Positions 7,881 to 18,287 of a stretch of 64,000 bases of DNA are shown here, piece by piece (the stretch's first letter is position 1; every line of letters starts with the position of its first letter). Both the position numbers and the translations under genes were made by a program. The notes under the pieces are model-generated. The model ran no database searches and was not told the origin of the DNA. It saw only the letters and a program-made list of their open reading frames with translations. The stretch covers positions 1 through 64,000 of the forward strand of contig NZ_JACHTE010000005.1 of NCBI RefSeq assembly GCF_014145395.1, read 5' to 3'. This stretch comes from Marilutibacter penaei. Its GTDB lineage: Bacteria > Pseudomonadota > Gammaproteobacteria > Xanthomonadales > Xanthomonadaceae.

Positions 7881-8915
7881 ATGAGCCAAACGATGAAAGC
7901 CCTGGTCAAGCGCGAAGCCGGCAAGGGCATCTGGATGGAAGACGTCCCGGTCCCGACGCCCGGCCCGAACGACGTGCTGATCAAGCTGGAGAAGACCGCG
8001 ATCTGCGGCACCGACCTGCACATCTACCTGTGGGACGAATGGAGCCAGCGCACGATCCAGCCGGGCCTGGTCATCGGCCACGAGTTCGTCGGCCGCATCG
8101 TCGAGGTCGGCGACGCGGTCACCGGCTACCGGGTCGGCCAGCGCGTGTCGGCCGAGGGCCACATCGTCTGCGGCCACTGCCGCAACTGCCGCGCCGGCAA
8201 GCAGCACCTGTGCCCCAACACCGTCGGCATCGGCGTGAACCGGAACGGTGCCTTCGCCGAGTACATGGTGATGCCGGCCAGCAACCTGTGGCCGATCCCC
8301 GACCAGATCCCGAGCGAGCTGGCCGCCTTCTTCGACCCTTACGGCAATGCCGCGCACTGCGCGCTGGAGTTCGACGTGGTGGGCGAGGACGTGCTGATCA
8401 CCGGCGCGGGCCCGATCGGCGTGATTGCCGCCGGCATCTGCAAGCACATCGGCGCACGCAACGTCGTCGTCACCGACATCAACGACTACCGGCTGAAGCT
8501 CGCCGCCGACATGGGCGCCACGCGCGTCGTCAATGTCGCCAACACCTCGTTGAAGGACGTCATGGCCGACCTGCACATGGAAGGCTTCGACGTGGGCCTG
8601 GAGATGAGCGGCAACCCGCGCGCGTTCGGCGACATGCTCGACTGCATGTACCACGGCGGCAGGATCGCGATGCTCGGCATCATGCCGAAGGGCGCGGGCG
8701 TCGACTGGGACAAGATCATCTTCAAGGGGCTGACCCTGCACGGCATCTACGGCCGGAAGATGTACGAGACCTGGTACAAGATGACCCAGCTGGTGCTCAG
8801 CGGCTTCCCGCTCGGCAAGGTCCTCACCCACCAGCTGCCGATCGACGACTTCCAGGAAGGCTTCGAGCTGATGGAATCCGGCAAGTCCGGCAAGGTCGTC
8901 CTCAGCTGGAACTGA
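7881..8915 (+). CDS. tdh: L-threonine 3-dehydrogenase
   Basis: The enzyme oxidises L-threonine to 2-amino-3-ketobutyrate with NAD, which Kbl then cleaves to glycine and acetyl-CoA. It is a zinc-dependent medium-chain dehydrogenase of 344 residues. Catalytic-zinc ligands Cys42 (ICGTDLH) and His67 (GHEFVG) are present. A structural-zinc cluster [15 protein letters not shown] and the NAD motif GAGPIGV are also visible. The downstream membrane-protein gene is convergent and overlaps the last 14 bp. kbl lies 0.8 kb further on the same strand rather than directly adjacent as in Escherichia coli. Confidence 0.96.
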   Translation: MSQTMKALVKREAGKGIWMEDVPVPTPGPNDVLIKLEKTAICGTDLHIYLWDEWSQRTIQPGLVIGHEFVGRIVEVGDAVTGYRVGQRVSAEGHIVCGHCRNCRAGKQHLCPNTVGIGVNRNGAFAEYMVMPASNLWPIPDQIPSELAAFFDPYGNAAHCALEFDVVGEDVLITGAGPIGVIAAGICKHIGARNVVVTDINDYRLKLAADMGATRVVNVANTSLKDVMADLHMEGFDVGLEMSGNPRAFGDMLDCMYHGGRIAMLGIMPKGAGVDWDKIIFKGLTLHGIYGRKMYETWYKMTQLVLSGFPLGKVLTHQLPIDDFQEGFELMESGKSGKVVLSWN

Positions 8916-9588
8916 GCCGCGGGCGGTGGCGTTCGCGCCACCACGCCCAGGCGAACACCAGGAACATCGCGGTCAGCCACAGGCCGAGCTGCCACTCGAG
9001 GCGGTTCTCCCAGTGGTCGCGTGCGGTGGGGTCGGCCACCGTCGCCGACGCGACCACGCTGGCCACGCCCAGCCCCAGCATGCCCACCGCGACGAACTGC
9101 AGGGGCCTGAACGCCGGGGCGCCGCGCCACGCGCGCGACATCCGCTTCAGCACGGCCATCAGGGCCAGGAAGGTGCCGCCGAAGTACACGGTGATGCCGT
9201 AGCGACGCAGGAGCCGGTACACCTCGCCCTCGCTGCCGAGGAAGCTCGCGTACAGCACCAGGAACGCCGCGGCGACCACGCCCAGCGCCGCCACCGCGAC
9301 CGCATCGCGGCCGCTATGCGCGCGCAGCCAGCCGCGGGCCTGCCACCAGAACAGCGCCTGCAGGCCGGCCGCCGGCAGCATCAGCACCTTGAACACGACG
9401 TTGCCGACGCCTTCGCGCGCGGCACGGCTGATCGACGTGCAGCCGTCGAGGTACGGGATGCAGGCGGGAACCCAGCCATCCCGCACCGACAGCCACAACG
9501 CGAGATGCCCGGCCAGCAGCGGCAACAGCGCGCACAGCAGGGGCAGCCACGCAGGCGGTACGGCCTTGGGTGCCACGCGTCGATCCAT
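8902..9588 (-). CDS. Six-transmembrane hypothetical protein
   Basis: I do not recognise a firm family for this 228-residue protein. It has about six hydrophobic segments (near residues 15-33, 62-82, 95-115, 132-148, 165-185 and 202-218). A polar loop after the first contains [17 protein letters not shown], whose two cysteines could form a disulfide. The layout, with a conserved SIS-type loop after helix 1, recalls Frag1/DRAM/Sfk1-like membrane proteins. That is only a guess. It lies between tdh and kbl, convergent with tdh (14-bp overlap of the 3' ends) and divergent from kbl. The gene is probably real because the hydrophobic pattern is regular and codon use matches its neighbours. Confidence 0.75.
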   Translation of the reverse strand: MDRRVAPKAVPPAWLPLLCALLPLLAGHLALWLSVRDGWVPACIPYLDGCTSISRAAREGVGNVVFKVLMLPAAGLQALFWWQARGWLRAHSGRDAVAVAALGVVAAAFLVLYASFLGSEGEVYRLLRRYGITVYFGGTFLALMAVLKRMSRAWRGAPAFRPLQFVAVGMLGLGVASVVASATVADPTARDHWENRLEWQLGLWLTAMFLVFAWAWWRERHRPRLSSS

Positions 9589-9600
9589 GGGGCCGATGGT

Positions 9601-9660
9601 AGTAGAAGCGTGGGTAGTGGAAGTGTGGGTAGTGGAAGCGTGGGTAGTCGAGGCACGCGT
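9601..9660. repeat. 15-bp tandem repeat, three clear copies plus one decayed
   Basis: The unit AGTGGAAGCGTGGGT repeats at 9601, 9616 and 9631, with one mismatch in each of the first two copies. A decayed fourth copy starts at 9646. It lies in the 150-bp divergent region between the membrane-protein start and kbl, where promoters are expected. Confidence 0.85.
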
Positions 9661-9738
9661 CCGGCGCCGGTGGCCGCCACCGCCAGCCGATAGAATGGCG
9701 CCCTCCCCCGTTCCAACCGCGCTTCACCGGAGCCCGCC

Positions 9739-10944
9739 ATGACCGACACCGCCCCCGCCTCGCTCACTGCCCACTACGCCACGGAGCTCGACGCGATCCG
9801 CGAGCAGGGCCTGTTCAAGGCCGAGCGCATCATCACCAGTCCGCAGTCGGCGGAGATCACCCTGGCAGATGGCCGCACCGTGCTGAATTTCTGCGCCAAC
9901 AACTACCTGGGCCTGGCCGACCATCCGGAGGTGATCGCCGCCGCCAAGGAGGCCCTCGACAGCCATGGGTTCGGCATGGCCTCCGTGCGTTTCATCTGCG
10001 GTACGCAGGACCTCCACAAGCAGCTCGAACAGACCATCGCCGACTTCTTCGGCACCGAGGACACCATCCTCTACGCCGCCTGCTTCGATGCGAATGGCGG
10101 CCTGTTCGAGCCGCTGCTGGGGCCGGAGGACGCGATCATCTCCGACGCGCTCAACCACGCCTCGATCATCGACGGCGTCCGCCTGTGCAAGGCGCAGCGC
10201 TTCCGCTACGCCAACTGCGACATGGCCGACCTCGAGGCGCAGCTGCAGGCCGCCGACGCCGCCGGATGCCGGACCAAGCTGATCACGACCGACGGCGTGT
10301 TCTCGATGGACGGCTTCATCGCGCCACTCGACGAAATCACCGCGCTGGCGAAGAAGTACGGTGCGCTGGTCCACATCGACGAGTGCCATGCGACCGGCTT
10401 CCTCGGCGCGAACGGCAAGGGTTCGGCCGAGGTCAAGGGCGTGCTCGATCGCATCGACATCATCACCGGCACGCTCGGCAAGGCCATGGGCGGTGCACTG
10501 GGCGGCTTCACCACCGCCAAGCGCGAAGTGATCGAGATGCTGCGCCAGCGCTCGCGCCCCTACCTGTTCTCGAACTCGCTGCCGCCGCACGTGGTCGCGG
10601 CGGGCATCAAGGCGTTCGAGATGCTGTCCAGCGCCGGCGAGCTGCGTGAAAGACTGGCTGAAAACACCGCCTACTTCCGCGAGAAGATGACCGCGGCGGG
10701 TTTCGACCTGAAGCCGGGCGTGCACCCGATCGTCCCGGTCATGCTGTACGACGCACCGCTGGCGCAGAAATTCGCCGGGCGCCTGCTCGAGGAAGGCATC
10801 TACGCGATCGGCTTCTTCTTCCCCGTGGTGCCGAAGGGCCAGGCCCGCATCCGCACCCAGATGAGCGCGGCGCATACCCGCGAGCACCTGGACCAGGCGA
10901 TCGACGCCTTCACCCGCATCGGGCGCGAACTCGGCGTGATCTGA
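9739..10944 (+). CDS. kbl: Glycine C-acetyltransferase (2-amino-3-ketobutyrate CoA ligase)
   Basis: This PLP enzyme cleaves 2-amino-3-ketobutyrate with CoA to glycine and acetyl-CoA, the second step of threonine breakdown after Tdh. At 401 residues it has the expected alpha-oxoamine-synthase length. The PLP-binding lysine is Lys248 in [11 protein letters not shown]. The cofactor-contacting phrases HIDECHATG and FSNSLPPH are present. The start is supported by the short leader [18 protein letters not shown], which aligns with the family N-terminus. A TAGAAT sequence lies 43 bp upstream, after the 15-bp tandem repeats, and may be the -10 box. A strong hairpin terminator follows. Confidence 0.96.
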   Translation: MTDTAPASLTAHYATELDAIREQGLFKAERIITSPQSAEITLADGRTVLNFCANNYLGLADHPEVIAAAKEALDSHGFGMASVRFICGTQDLHKQLEQTIADFFGTEDTILYAACFDANGGLFEPLLGPEDAIISDALNHASIIDGVRLCKAQRFRYANCDMADLEAQLQAADAAGCRTKLITTDGVFSMDGFIAPLDEITALAKKYGALVHIDECHATGFLGANGKGSAEVKGVLDRIDIITGTLGKAMGGALGGFTTAKREVIEMLRQRSRPYLFSNSLPPHVVAAGIKAFEMLSSAGELRERLAENTAYFREKMTAAGFDLKPGVHPIVPVMLYDAPLAQKFAGRLLEEGIYAIGFFFPVVPKGQARIRTQMSAAHTREHLDQAIDAFTRIGRELGVI

Positions 10945-10962
10945 GCTGCCCGTCGCATCGTC

Positions 10963-11004
10963 AGGAACGAAAAGGCCCCGCTGTCGCCAGCGGGGCCTTC
11001 TGCA
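10963..11004. terminator. Bidirectional terminator between kbl and a convergent small gene
   Basis: A 12-bp perfect stem (AAGGCCCCGCTG / CAGCGGGGCCTT, 10972-10999) has a TCGC loop. The minus-strand side is followed by TTTTCGTT. The plus-strand tail is weaker (CTGCATTTG). Confidence 0.8.
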
Positions 11005-11032
11005 TTTGAGCGGTCAGGCGCTCGGGCGGCGC

Positions 11033-11389
11033 TTACTCGCCGTCCACGGCCTCCTGGACCGGCGCTTCCGCTTCGACCGCACCCGCGGTTGCGACGGCCG
11101 GCGCAGCGGCGGCACCCGAACCCCGCGCAACGCGGACGCCGCGCGCCTTCATCCAGGCGTCGAACTCGTCCGCCGTCATCTGACGGCCTTCCTGGTGCAT
11201 GTTGAAGCGGTACGGCGCGTTGTCGTGCTCGGTACGCGGCGTGTAGCTGTTCGGATCGATGGTCGTCGCCTGCGCGGCGGCGGGCGCCGGCTCGGCGGCC
11301 GTGGCGGTCGGAGCGGCCGCGTCCTGGGCCTGGGCGGCGCCGGCGAGCAGTCCGAACAGGGCGGTGGCGAGCAGTACGTTCTTGCGCAT
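11033..11389 (-). CDS. Small exported hypothetical protein, paralogue of the 12333-12842 protein
   Basis: No known function. The 118-residue protein starts with a signal peptide (MRKNVLLATALFGLLAGAAQAQ), so it is probably periplasmic or secreted. An Ala/Pro-rich low-complexity stretch is followed by a compact block of about 40 residues, from YTPRTEHDNAPYRF to EFDAWMKARGVRVARG, and then an Ala/Glu-rich tail. The same block recurs in the gene at 12333-12842. The second in-frame ATG (11389) is preferred because it starts the signal peptide. It is convergent with kbl and shares its terminator. Confidence 0.75.
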   Translation of the reverse strand: MRKNVLLATALFGLLAGAAQAQDAAAPTATAAEPAPAAAQATTIDPNSYTPRTEHDNAPYRFNMHQEGRQMTADEFDAWMKARGVRVARGSGAAAAPAVATAGAVEAEAPVQEAVDGE

Positions 11390-11504
11390 GGTCATGTCCC
11401 CGAAAAATGAACCCCAACAAAGGTAACGGGAAGATTAACGCCTCGGAACGCGACATGCATGTGGATAAACGGTGAAGACGCGCACGTTCCACCACATCCG
11501 GCGT

Positions 11505-12263
11505 TCAGGATGCGGCGCGATCCGCCGGTTCAGCTTCGGCCGGACGGCCCAACGCCTGGACCTCGGCCGGCTCCAGGAGGCGCCAGGCCCCCTTCGGCAG
11601 CGGACCCAGCGCAAGCGGCCCGATGGCCACGCGAACCAGCCGCAGGACGGGCAGGTCGAAGGCCGCGAGGAGACGTCGGATCTGCCGGTTGCGGCCCTCG
11701 TCCAGCACGATTTCCAGCCACGCGTTGCGCGCACCGGTGCGCAGGATGCGCGCTTCCAGCGCCGACAGGTGCTCGCCCTCGTCGTGTACGCCCGCCTCCA
11801 GGCGCGCGAGCAGGTCCGTCCCAGGCTGTCCGCTCACCTGGACGTGGTAGGTCTTGTGGGGCCCGCGTAACGGGTCCGCAATCGCCGCCGCCCATGCGGT
11901 GTCGTTACTGAACAGGAGCAGGCCTTCGCTCGCCTTGTCGAGCCGCCCCACCGGCGCGAGCCAGGGCAAGCGGGGGTCTTCAAGACAGCGGTAGACGGTC
12001 TCGCGCCCTTTCTCGTCGCGGACCGTGGTGACCAGTCCCCGTGGCTTGTTGAGCACCAGGTAGACGCGGTCGGCCGCGCGCAGCGGGTGGCCGTCCACGC
12101 TGATGTGCTGGCCGTCGCCACTGATCGGGAACTCCGGGTCGTGGACAGGGCGACCGTCGACGCGGACGCGACCGGCGCGCACCCAGCGCGCGGCTTCAGT
12201 ACGCGAACATACGCCCTGCTTGGAGAGGATACGGGCAAGGCCGTGGCGAGCCGGGGGACGCAT
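11505..12263 (-). CDS. RsuA/RluB/E/F-family pseudouridine synthase
   Basis: The enzyme isomerises a specific rRNA uridine to pseudouridine. It has 252 residues. An N-terminal S4 RNA-binding domain covers about residues 5-55 (GLARILSKQGVCSRTEAARW). The catalytic domain has the nucleophile Asp109 in PVGRLDKASEGLLLFSND, and LNKPRGLVTTVRDEKGR precedes it. The S4 domain and the GRLD context place it in the RsuA/RluB/RluE/RluF group rather than the RluA group. The exact target base (16S 516, or 23S 2457, 2604 or 2605 in Escherichia coli numbering) cannot be decided here. It is flanked by the two related small exported proteins, all on the minus strand. Confidence 0.9.
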   Translation of the reverse strand: MRPPARHGLARILSKQGVCSRTEAARWVRAGRVRVDGRPVHDPEFPISGDGQHISVDGHPLRAADRVYLVLNKPRGLVTTVRDEKGRETVYRCLEDPRLPWLAPVGRLDKASEGLLLFSNDTAWAAAIADPLRGPHKTYHVQVSGQPGTDLLARLEAGVHDEGEHLSALEARILRTGARNAWLEIVLDEGRNRQIRRLLAAFDLPVLRLVRVAIGPLALGPLPKGAWRLLEPAEVQALGRPAEAEPADRAAS

Positions 12264-12277
12264 CGCAGGGCCTCAGA

Positions 12278-12302
12278 AAGACAACGGCCGCGAATGCGGC
12301 CG
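12278..12302 (-). terminator. Terminator downstream of the 12333-12842 gene
   Basis: The hairpin CGGCCGC-GAAT-GCGGCCG (12285-12302) is followed on the minus strand by TTGTCTTTCT, 30 bp after the stop codon. Confidence 0.75.
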
Positions 12303-12332
12303 CCGCTCGGTCAGTGAGTGGAACGGCACGGA

Positions 12333-12842
12333 CTACTCTTCTCCTTCTCCCTCGCCCGGCTCCAGCACCGGGGGGGCCGCCACGGCGGCCGGTGGGGGTG
12401 CGCCCTTCGCGACGCGCACGCCGCGCGACTTCATCCAGGCGTCGAACTCTTCCGCGGTCATCCGCTTGCCTCCCTGGTTCATGTCGAAGCGCCAGGGTGC
12501 ATTGTCGAACTCGGTGCGGGGGACATAGGCCGCCGGGCTTCCTGCGTCGGCAACGGGCGCGGCAGCGGGAAGCGCGCTGGCAATGGTCTGCTGGCAGCTT
12601 TCCAGCTTCAACCGGTAGACCACCTGGTCGACGCCCTGCGTGGCGTCATACGCAGGGGCCAGCACCCCGGCCGGGGCGCCGAGCGGCTGGCTCGGCGCAG
12701 TGAGGACGTCGGATATCGGCGCCAGCATGGTGTCCTGGGCCGCCAATGGCCGCGGCTTCGGCAGGGCGTCGCAGGGCGTATTGGCCGAGACCGTGGGCAT
12801 GGCTGCGACCGACAGGAGCAACAGGGACAGGCGACGGCGCAT
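12333..12842 (-). CDS. Exported hypothetical protein, paralogue of the 11033-11389 protein
   Basis: No known function. It has 169 residues and a signal peptide (MRRRLSLLLLSVAAMPTVSA). A middle section contains two cysteines (CDALPKPRP and LESCQQ). Then comes a conserved block from YVPRTEFDNAPWRF to EFDAWMKSRGVRVAKG, and an acidic Gly/Glu tail. The conserved block is about 70 percent identical to that of the 11033-11389 product. The open frame extends upstream to 12953. The ATG at 12842 is chosen because GAGGAG lies 6 bases before it and it begins the signal peptide. The gene has its own terminator. Confidence 0.75.
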   Translation of the reverse strand: MRRRLSLLLLSVAAMPTVSANTPCDALPKPRPLAAQDTMLAPISDVLTAPSQPLGAPAGVLAPAYDATQGVDQVVYRLKLESCQQTIASALPAAAPVADAGSPAAYVPRTEFDNAPWRFDMNQGGKRMTAEEFDAWMKSRGVRVAKGAPPPAAVAAPPVLEPGEGEGEE

Positions 12843-12970
12843 GGCGACTCCTCCTCGGGGGATATCCAGGGCGCACGCAGGGTGCATCCGGGCAGGACAC
12901 GAGTTTAGGCGCGGGCCGGGCGCCCCACAACCGACGACGTCGCGGTTCGCCATTGGCGAGGCCGCGGAAC

Positions 12971-13001
12971 GAAGAAGCCCGGCACAGGGCCGGGCTTCCT
13001 C
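12971..13001 (-). terminator. Terminator of the first OmpA-like gene
   Basis: The hairpin AAGCCCGGC-CCTGT-GCCGGGCTT on the minus strand lies about 35 bp after the stop, followed by CTTCGTT. Nearly the same sequence ends the neighbouring OmpA-like gene at 14379-14409. Confidence 0.8.
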
Positions 13002-13034
13002 GGAACCAGTAACGGGCGAACCCGTCGGCCTGGA

Positions 13035-14117
13035 TCAGTTCTGCACGTTCAGCTCGGTGCGGCGGTTGGTCTCGCTCTTGCACCCCGGCAGGTTCTGATC
13101 GGTCGGCTCCAGCGGACGGCTCTCGCCGTAACCGATCGGACCGATCAGACGCGACGCGTCCACGCCATTGCTGGTCAGGTAGTCGTACACCGCAGTGGCG
13201 CGACGCTCCGACAGCTTCTGGTTGTACGCATCCGCACCGCACAGGTCGGTGTGACCCGCCACTTCGACGCGCAGCTCCGGATAGCGACGCAGGATCTCGG
13301 TCGCCTCCGACAGGATCGCCACGGCGTCCGGACGCAGGGTCGCCTTGTCGAAGTCGAAGTTCACGCCCTTCAGATCGATCGTCACCGGAACCGGGCAACC
13401 GTCCGGACCGATGGTCTGGCCGGCCTGCGAACCCGGGCACTTGTCGTCGCAGTTGTTGACGCCGTCACCGTCGTCGTCCAGGTCCGCGCAGCTCGGCACC
13501 GGCGCCGGCGGCGGCGGAGCGGTCTCGAGGTCACCCAGCGGGATCACGACGCCGACCGAGGCCAGCACGTCGCCGAACCAGTCGGCGTCCGGCTCACCGT
13601 TGACGCTCTCGCCGTCGAAGTCACCGCGGTAGGCGACTTCTGCACGCAGCTTGGCGCGGCTGCCGACGTTGCCCTGCACGCCGAAACCGACCTTGGCGGC
13701 AAAGTTGCTGTTCTCGCGCTCACCCGGGGAGTCCGGGCTCGGGAACGCATCGTACTCTTCCTCGGCGCGCTGCATGCCGACGCCGAACAGGGCGTACGGG
13801 GCCCAGTTGCGGCCTTCCTGCGTGAAGTGGCGACGCAGGTCGAACGAGATGCCGTACTGGCTCCAGTTCAGGTCCTGGTTGGCATCGACGCGCGGGTTCT
13901 GGTAGTTCAGCTCACCGTCCAGCGACCAGTGCTCGCTGAGCTGCTTGCCAACGCCAGCCGACACGAACGGAGCGTTGCGGGTGCCGCGCTCATTGTCCTG
14001 CAGGTTGAAGCCAGTGGCGCCGGTCAGGTACCAGCGGTCGTCGAAATCCTGCGCGCCGGCAACCTGCGAGAAAGCCAGGCCCGCGAGCATGGCGGTGCTC
14101 AACAAGCGGATCTTCAT
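13035..14117 (-). CDS. OmpA-family outer-membrane protein with thrombospondin type 3 linker (copy 1)
   Basis: This is an outer-membrane beta-barrel protein tethered to peptidoglycan. The 360-residue protein has a signal peptide (KIRLLSTAMLAGLAFSQVAGA) and an N-terminal barrel of about 180 residues starting DFDDRWYLTG. A Pro-rich hinge and a calcium-binding thrombospondin type 3 repeat follow (DLDDDGDGVNNCDDKCPG). The C-terminal OmpA domain has VNFDFDKATLRPDA and VAGHTDLCGADAYNQ. Two adjacent ATGs occur; the second (14117) is preferred because it lies 7 bases from AAGGAG. It is the second gene of a tandem pair. The last 470 bp are nearly identical to copy 2, while the barrel halves have diverged. 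Confidence 0.93.
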   Translation of the reverse strand: MKIRLLSTAMLAGLAFSQVAGAQDFDDRWYLTGATGFNLQDNERGTRNAPFVSAGVGKQLSEHWSLDGELNYQNPRVDANQDLNWSQYGISFDLRRHFTQEGRNWAPYALFGVGMQRAEEEYDAFPSPDSPGERENSNFAAKVGFGVQGNVGSRAKLRAEVAYRGDFDGESVNGEPDADWFGDVLASVGVVIPLGDLETAPPPPAPVPSCADLDDDGDGVNNCDDKCPGSQAGQTIGPDGCPVPVTIDLKGVNFDFDKATLRPDAVAILSEATEILRRYPELRVEVAGHTDLCGADAYNQKLSERRATAVYDYLTSNGVDASRLIGPIGYGESRPLEPTDQNLPGCKSETNRRTELNVQN

Positions 14118-14239
14118 CATCACACTCCTTAACGATATAGCGGTCATGGACCAGTCGGGATCAGTACGTCACGGCACTTCAACAACACAGCACGCGCCTG
14201 GCCGGGCTCCTGCCTGTGCCGCGGTCGCTGGCCGTTCGC

Positions 14240-14268
14240 ATCATACACAGTCAAGATGATTGTTAAAA
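14240..14268 (-). promoter_or_regulatory. Candidate promoter of OmpA-like copy 1
   Basis: On the minus strand the -35-like hexamer TTTTAA (14263-14268) and -10 hexamer TATGAT (14240-14245) are 17 bp apart, in an AT-rich patch about 120 bp before the start codon. The -35 match is weak. Confidence 0.45.
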
Positions 14269-14378
14269 CAGATTAACGGACGCCGTCCATTCATTCAGTA
14301 TCGCTTCATTCTGCAGGCGACCCGGCCGCATCTGCGGCCCCACCCGCGTGCCCCGGAAGCCCACGTTCCACCTTTCAC

Positions 14379-14409
14379 GAAGAAGCCCGGCACGGGGCCG
14401 GGCTTCTTC
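14379..14409 (-). terminator. Terminator of the second OmpA-like gene
   Basis: A 13-bp perfect stem (GAAGAAGCCCGGC / GCCGGGCTTCTTC) has a short loop and lies 35 bp after the stop. It is a near copy of the 12971-13001 terminator. Confidence 0.8.
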
Positions 14410-14443
14410 GGAACCAGTAACGGGACGAACCCGTTGGCCTGGA

Positions 14444-15553
14444 TCAGTTCTGCACGTTCAGCTCGGTGCGGCGGTTGGTCTCGCTCTTGCACCCCGGCAG
14501 GTTCTGGTCGGTCGGCTCCAGCGGACGGCTCTCGCCGTAACCGATCGGACCGATCAGACGCGACGCATCCACGCCATTGCTGGTCAGGTAGTCGTAGACC
14601 GCAGTCGCACGACGCTCCGACAGGCCCTGGTTGTACGCATCCGCACCGCACAGGTCGGTGTGACCCGCCACTTCGACGCGCAGCTCCGGATAGCGACGCA
14701 GGATCTCGGTCGCCTCCGACAGGATCGCCACGGCGTCCGGACGCAGGGTCGCCTTGTCGAAGTCGAAGTTCACGCCCTTCAGGTCGATCGTCACCGGAAC
14801 CGGGCAGCCGTCCGGACCGATGGTCTGGCCGGCCTGCGAACCCGGGCACTTGTCGTCGCAGTTGTTGACGCCGTCACCGTCGTCGTCCAGGTCCGCGCAG
14901 CTCGGCACCGGCGCCGGCGGCGGGGCGGCCATCGGCTCCGGCCCCAGCGGCACCACCACGCCGACCGAAGCCAGCACGTCGCCGTACCAGTCTTCGCCGT
15001 CGTTGTTCTCCGGGAACGGGTCGTCATTGACGAGCTGGGCGCGCGTGCCGTCGATGCCGACGGCGCGGTAGGCCAGCTCGGCCCGCAGGCGGGCGCGGCC
15101 AGCATGGCCCTGCACACCGGCGCCGAGCTTCAGGGCGGCAGCGCCCTCTTCTTCCTCGTACGGAGAATCCGGATTCGGGAAGTTGTCGATCTCGATCTCC
15201 TCGCGCTGGTAGCCCAGACCCATCAGCAGGTACGGGGCCCAGTCACGCCCTTCTTCGATGAAGTGGTAACGGGCATCGAAGGAGATGCCGTACTGGCTCC
15301 AGTTGAGGTCCTGGTTGCTGTCCCAGTTCGGGTTCTGGTAGTTCAGTTCGCCGTCGATCGACCAGTTCGGGCTGACGAACTTGCCCAGGCCCAGGCTGGC
15401 GAACGGCGCGTTGCGCGTGTTGCGGTCGTTGTCCTGGATGTTGAAACCGGCGGCACCGGTCAGGTACCAGCGATCATCGTAGTCTTGCGCACTCGCAACC
15501 TGGGCGACGCCCAGTCCACCCAGCAGGGCGGCGCAGAGGAGTTTCTTATTCAT
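14444..15553 (-). CDS. OmpA-family outer-membrane protein with thrombospondin type 3 linker (copy 2)
   Basis: The 369-residue paralogue of copy 1 has a signal peptide (MNKKLLCAALLGGLGVAQVASA). Its barrel domain starts DYDDRWYLTGAAGFN. The thrombospondin type 3 linker DLDDDGDGVNNCDDKCPG and the C-terminal OmpA peptidoglycan-binding domain are the same as in copy 1. The barrel is richer in acidic residues (SPYEEEEG), so the surface loops differ. The copies are almost identical from the linker through the 3' end and terminator, with about ten differences in 470 bp. Upstream they are clearly different, which points to recent gene conversion or duplication of the C-terminal half. Each gene has its own terminator. 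Confidence 0.93.
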   Translation of the reverse strand: MNKKLLCAALLGGLGVAQVASAQDYDDRWYLTGAAGFNIQDNDRNTRNAPFASLGLGKFVSPNWSIDGELNYQNPNWDSNQDLNWSQYGISFDARYHFIEEGRDWAPYLLMGLGYQREEIEIDNFPNPDSPYEEEEGAAALKLGAGVQGHAGRARLRAELAYRAVGIDGTRAQLVNDDPFPENNDGEDWYGDVLASVGVVVPLGPEPMAAPPPAPVPSCADLDDDGDGVNNCDDKCPGSQAGQTIGPDGCPVPVTIDLKGVNFDFDKATLRPDAVAILSEATEILRRYPELRVEVAGHTDLCGADAYNQGLSERRATAVYDYLTSNGVDASRLIGPIGYGESRPLEPTDQNLPGCKSETNRRTELNVQN

Positions 15554-15668
15554 CTGTAGCTCCTGATTTCAGTCAAATTTGGAAACACGCGTCTGCGAGG
15601 ATCCATACCGTCGGGACGGTCACCCATATAGGACGCCATCGGGGCGCAGATTAGGCGCGGCACCGTGA

Positions 15669-17879
<2,211 letters not shown>

Positions 17880-18287
17880 CGCCGCATTCCTGCACCCTGT
17901 CGTTCAGGAAACCCGCCGCTCGGATTCTCCCGGGGGAGCCTTGCGGGGCAAGGCTTTCGGGATAATATGAGCGCTGGATAAATCTTGACCAATCCGTGAC
18001 TTAGCTGAGCCATTCAGCTTGAGTTTAATAAGTGGCGTTTACCTTGCGCGCACTTTTGGCAGCCGCCCATCCCGCGGCAGACCCACACCGTCCGCCGATG
18101 GCGACGCGGTGCCCGGGGGCCAAGCGCGCCTTCAGAGCCGCCGCCCCGACGTAATGCGATTCCCGCAATCCGGCCCGGCAGGTCCATCGCCGCCCGGACA
18201 AAACGCCAGGTCGATCCGTACCGACGCTACCGCCCGCGATGGACGGGACGCTGGAGTGCGGTTCGACGCAACGAAGTTGGAGTTCTC
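17880..18287. other. 408-bp intergenic region between fadH and the SleB-like gene
   Basis: It contains the fadH terminator hairpin near its start and then a relatively AT-rich patch (about 17960-18045) with the small hairpin AGCTGA-GCCA-TTCAGCT. I found no convincing -10/-35 pair and no coding region in the remaining 200 bp. Confidence 0.6.
17937..17958 (+). terminator. Candidate fadH terminator
   Basis: The stem AGCCTTGC-GGG-GCAAGGCT (17937-17955) is followed by TTCGG, 57 bp after the fadH stop. The T tract is short. Confidence 0.55.

Larger units (their letters stand above)
14118..14443. other. 326-bp spacer between the two OmpA-like genes
   Basis: It contains a candidate promoter for copy 1 (14240-14268) and the terminator of copy 2 (14379-14409). 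I see no coding region. The middle (14240-14290) is unusually AT-rich for this genome, in keeping with a promoter. Confidence 0.7.
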
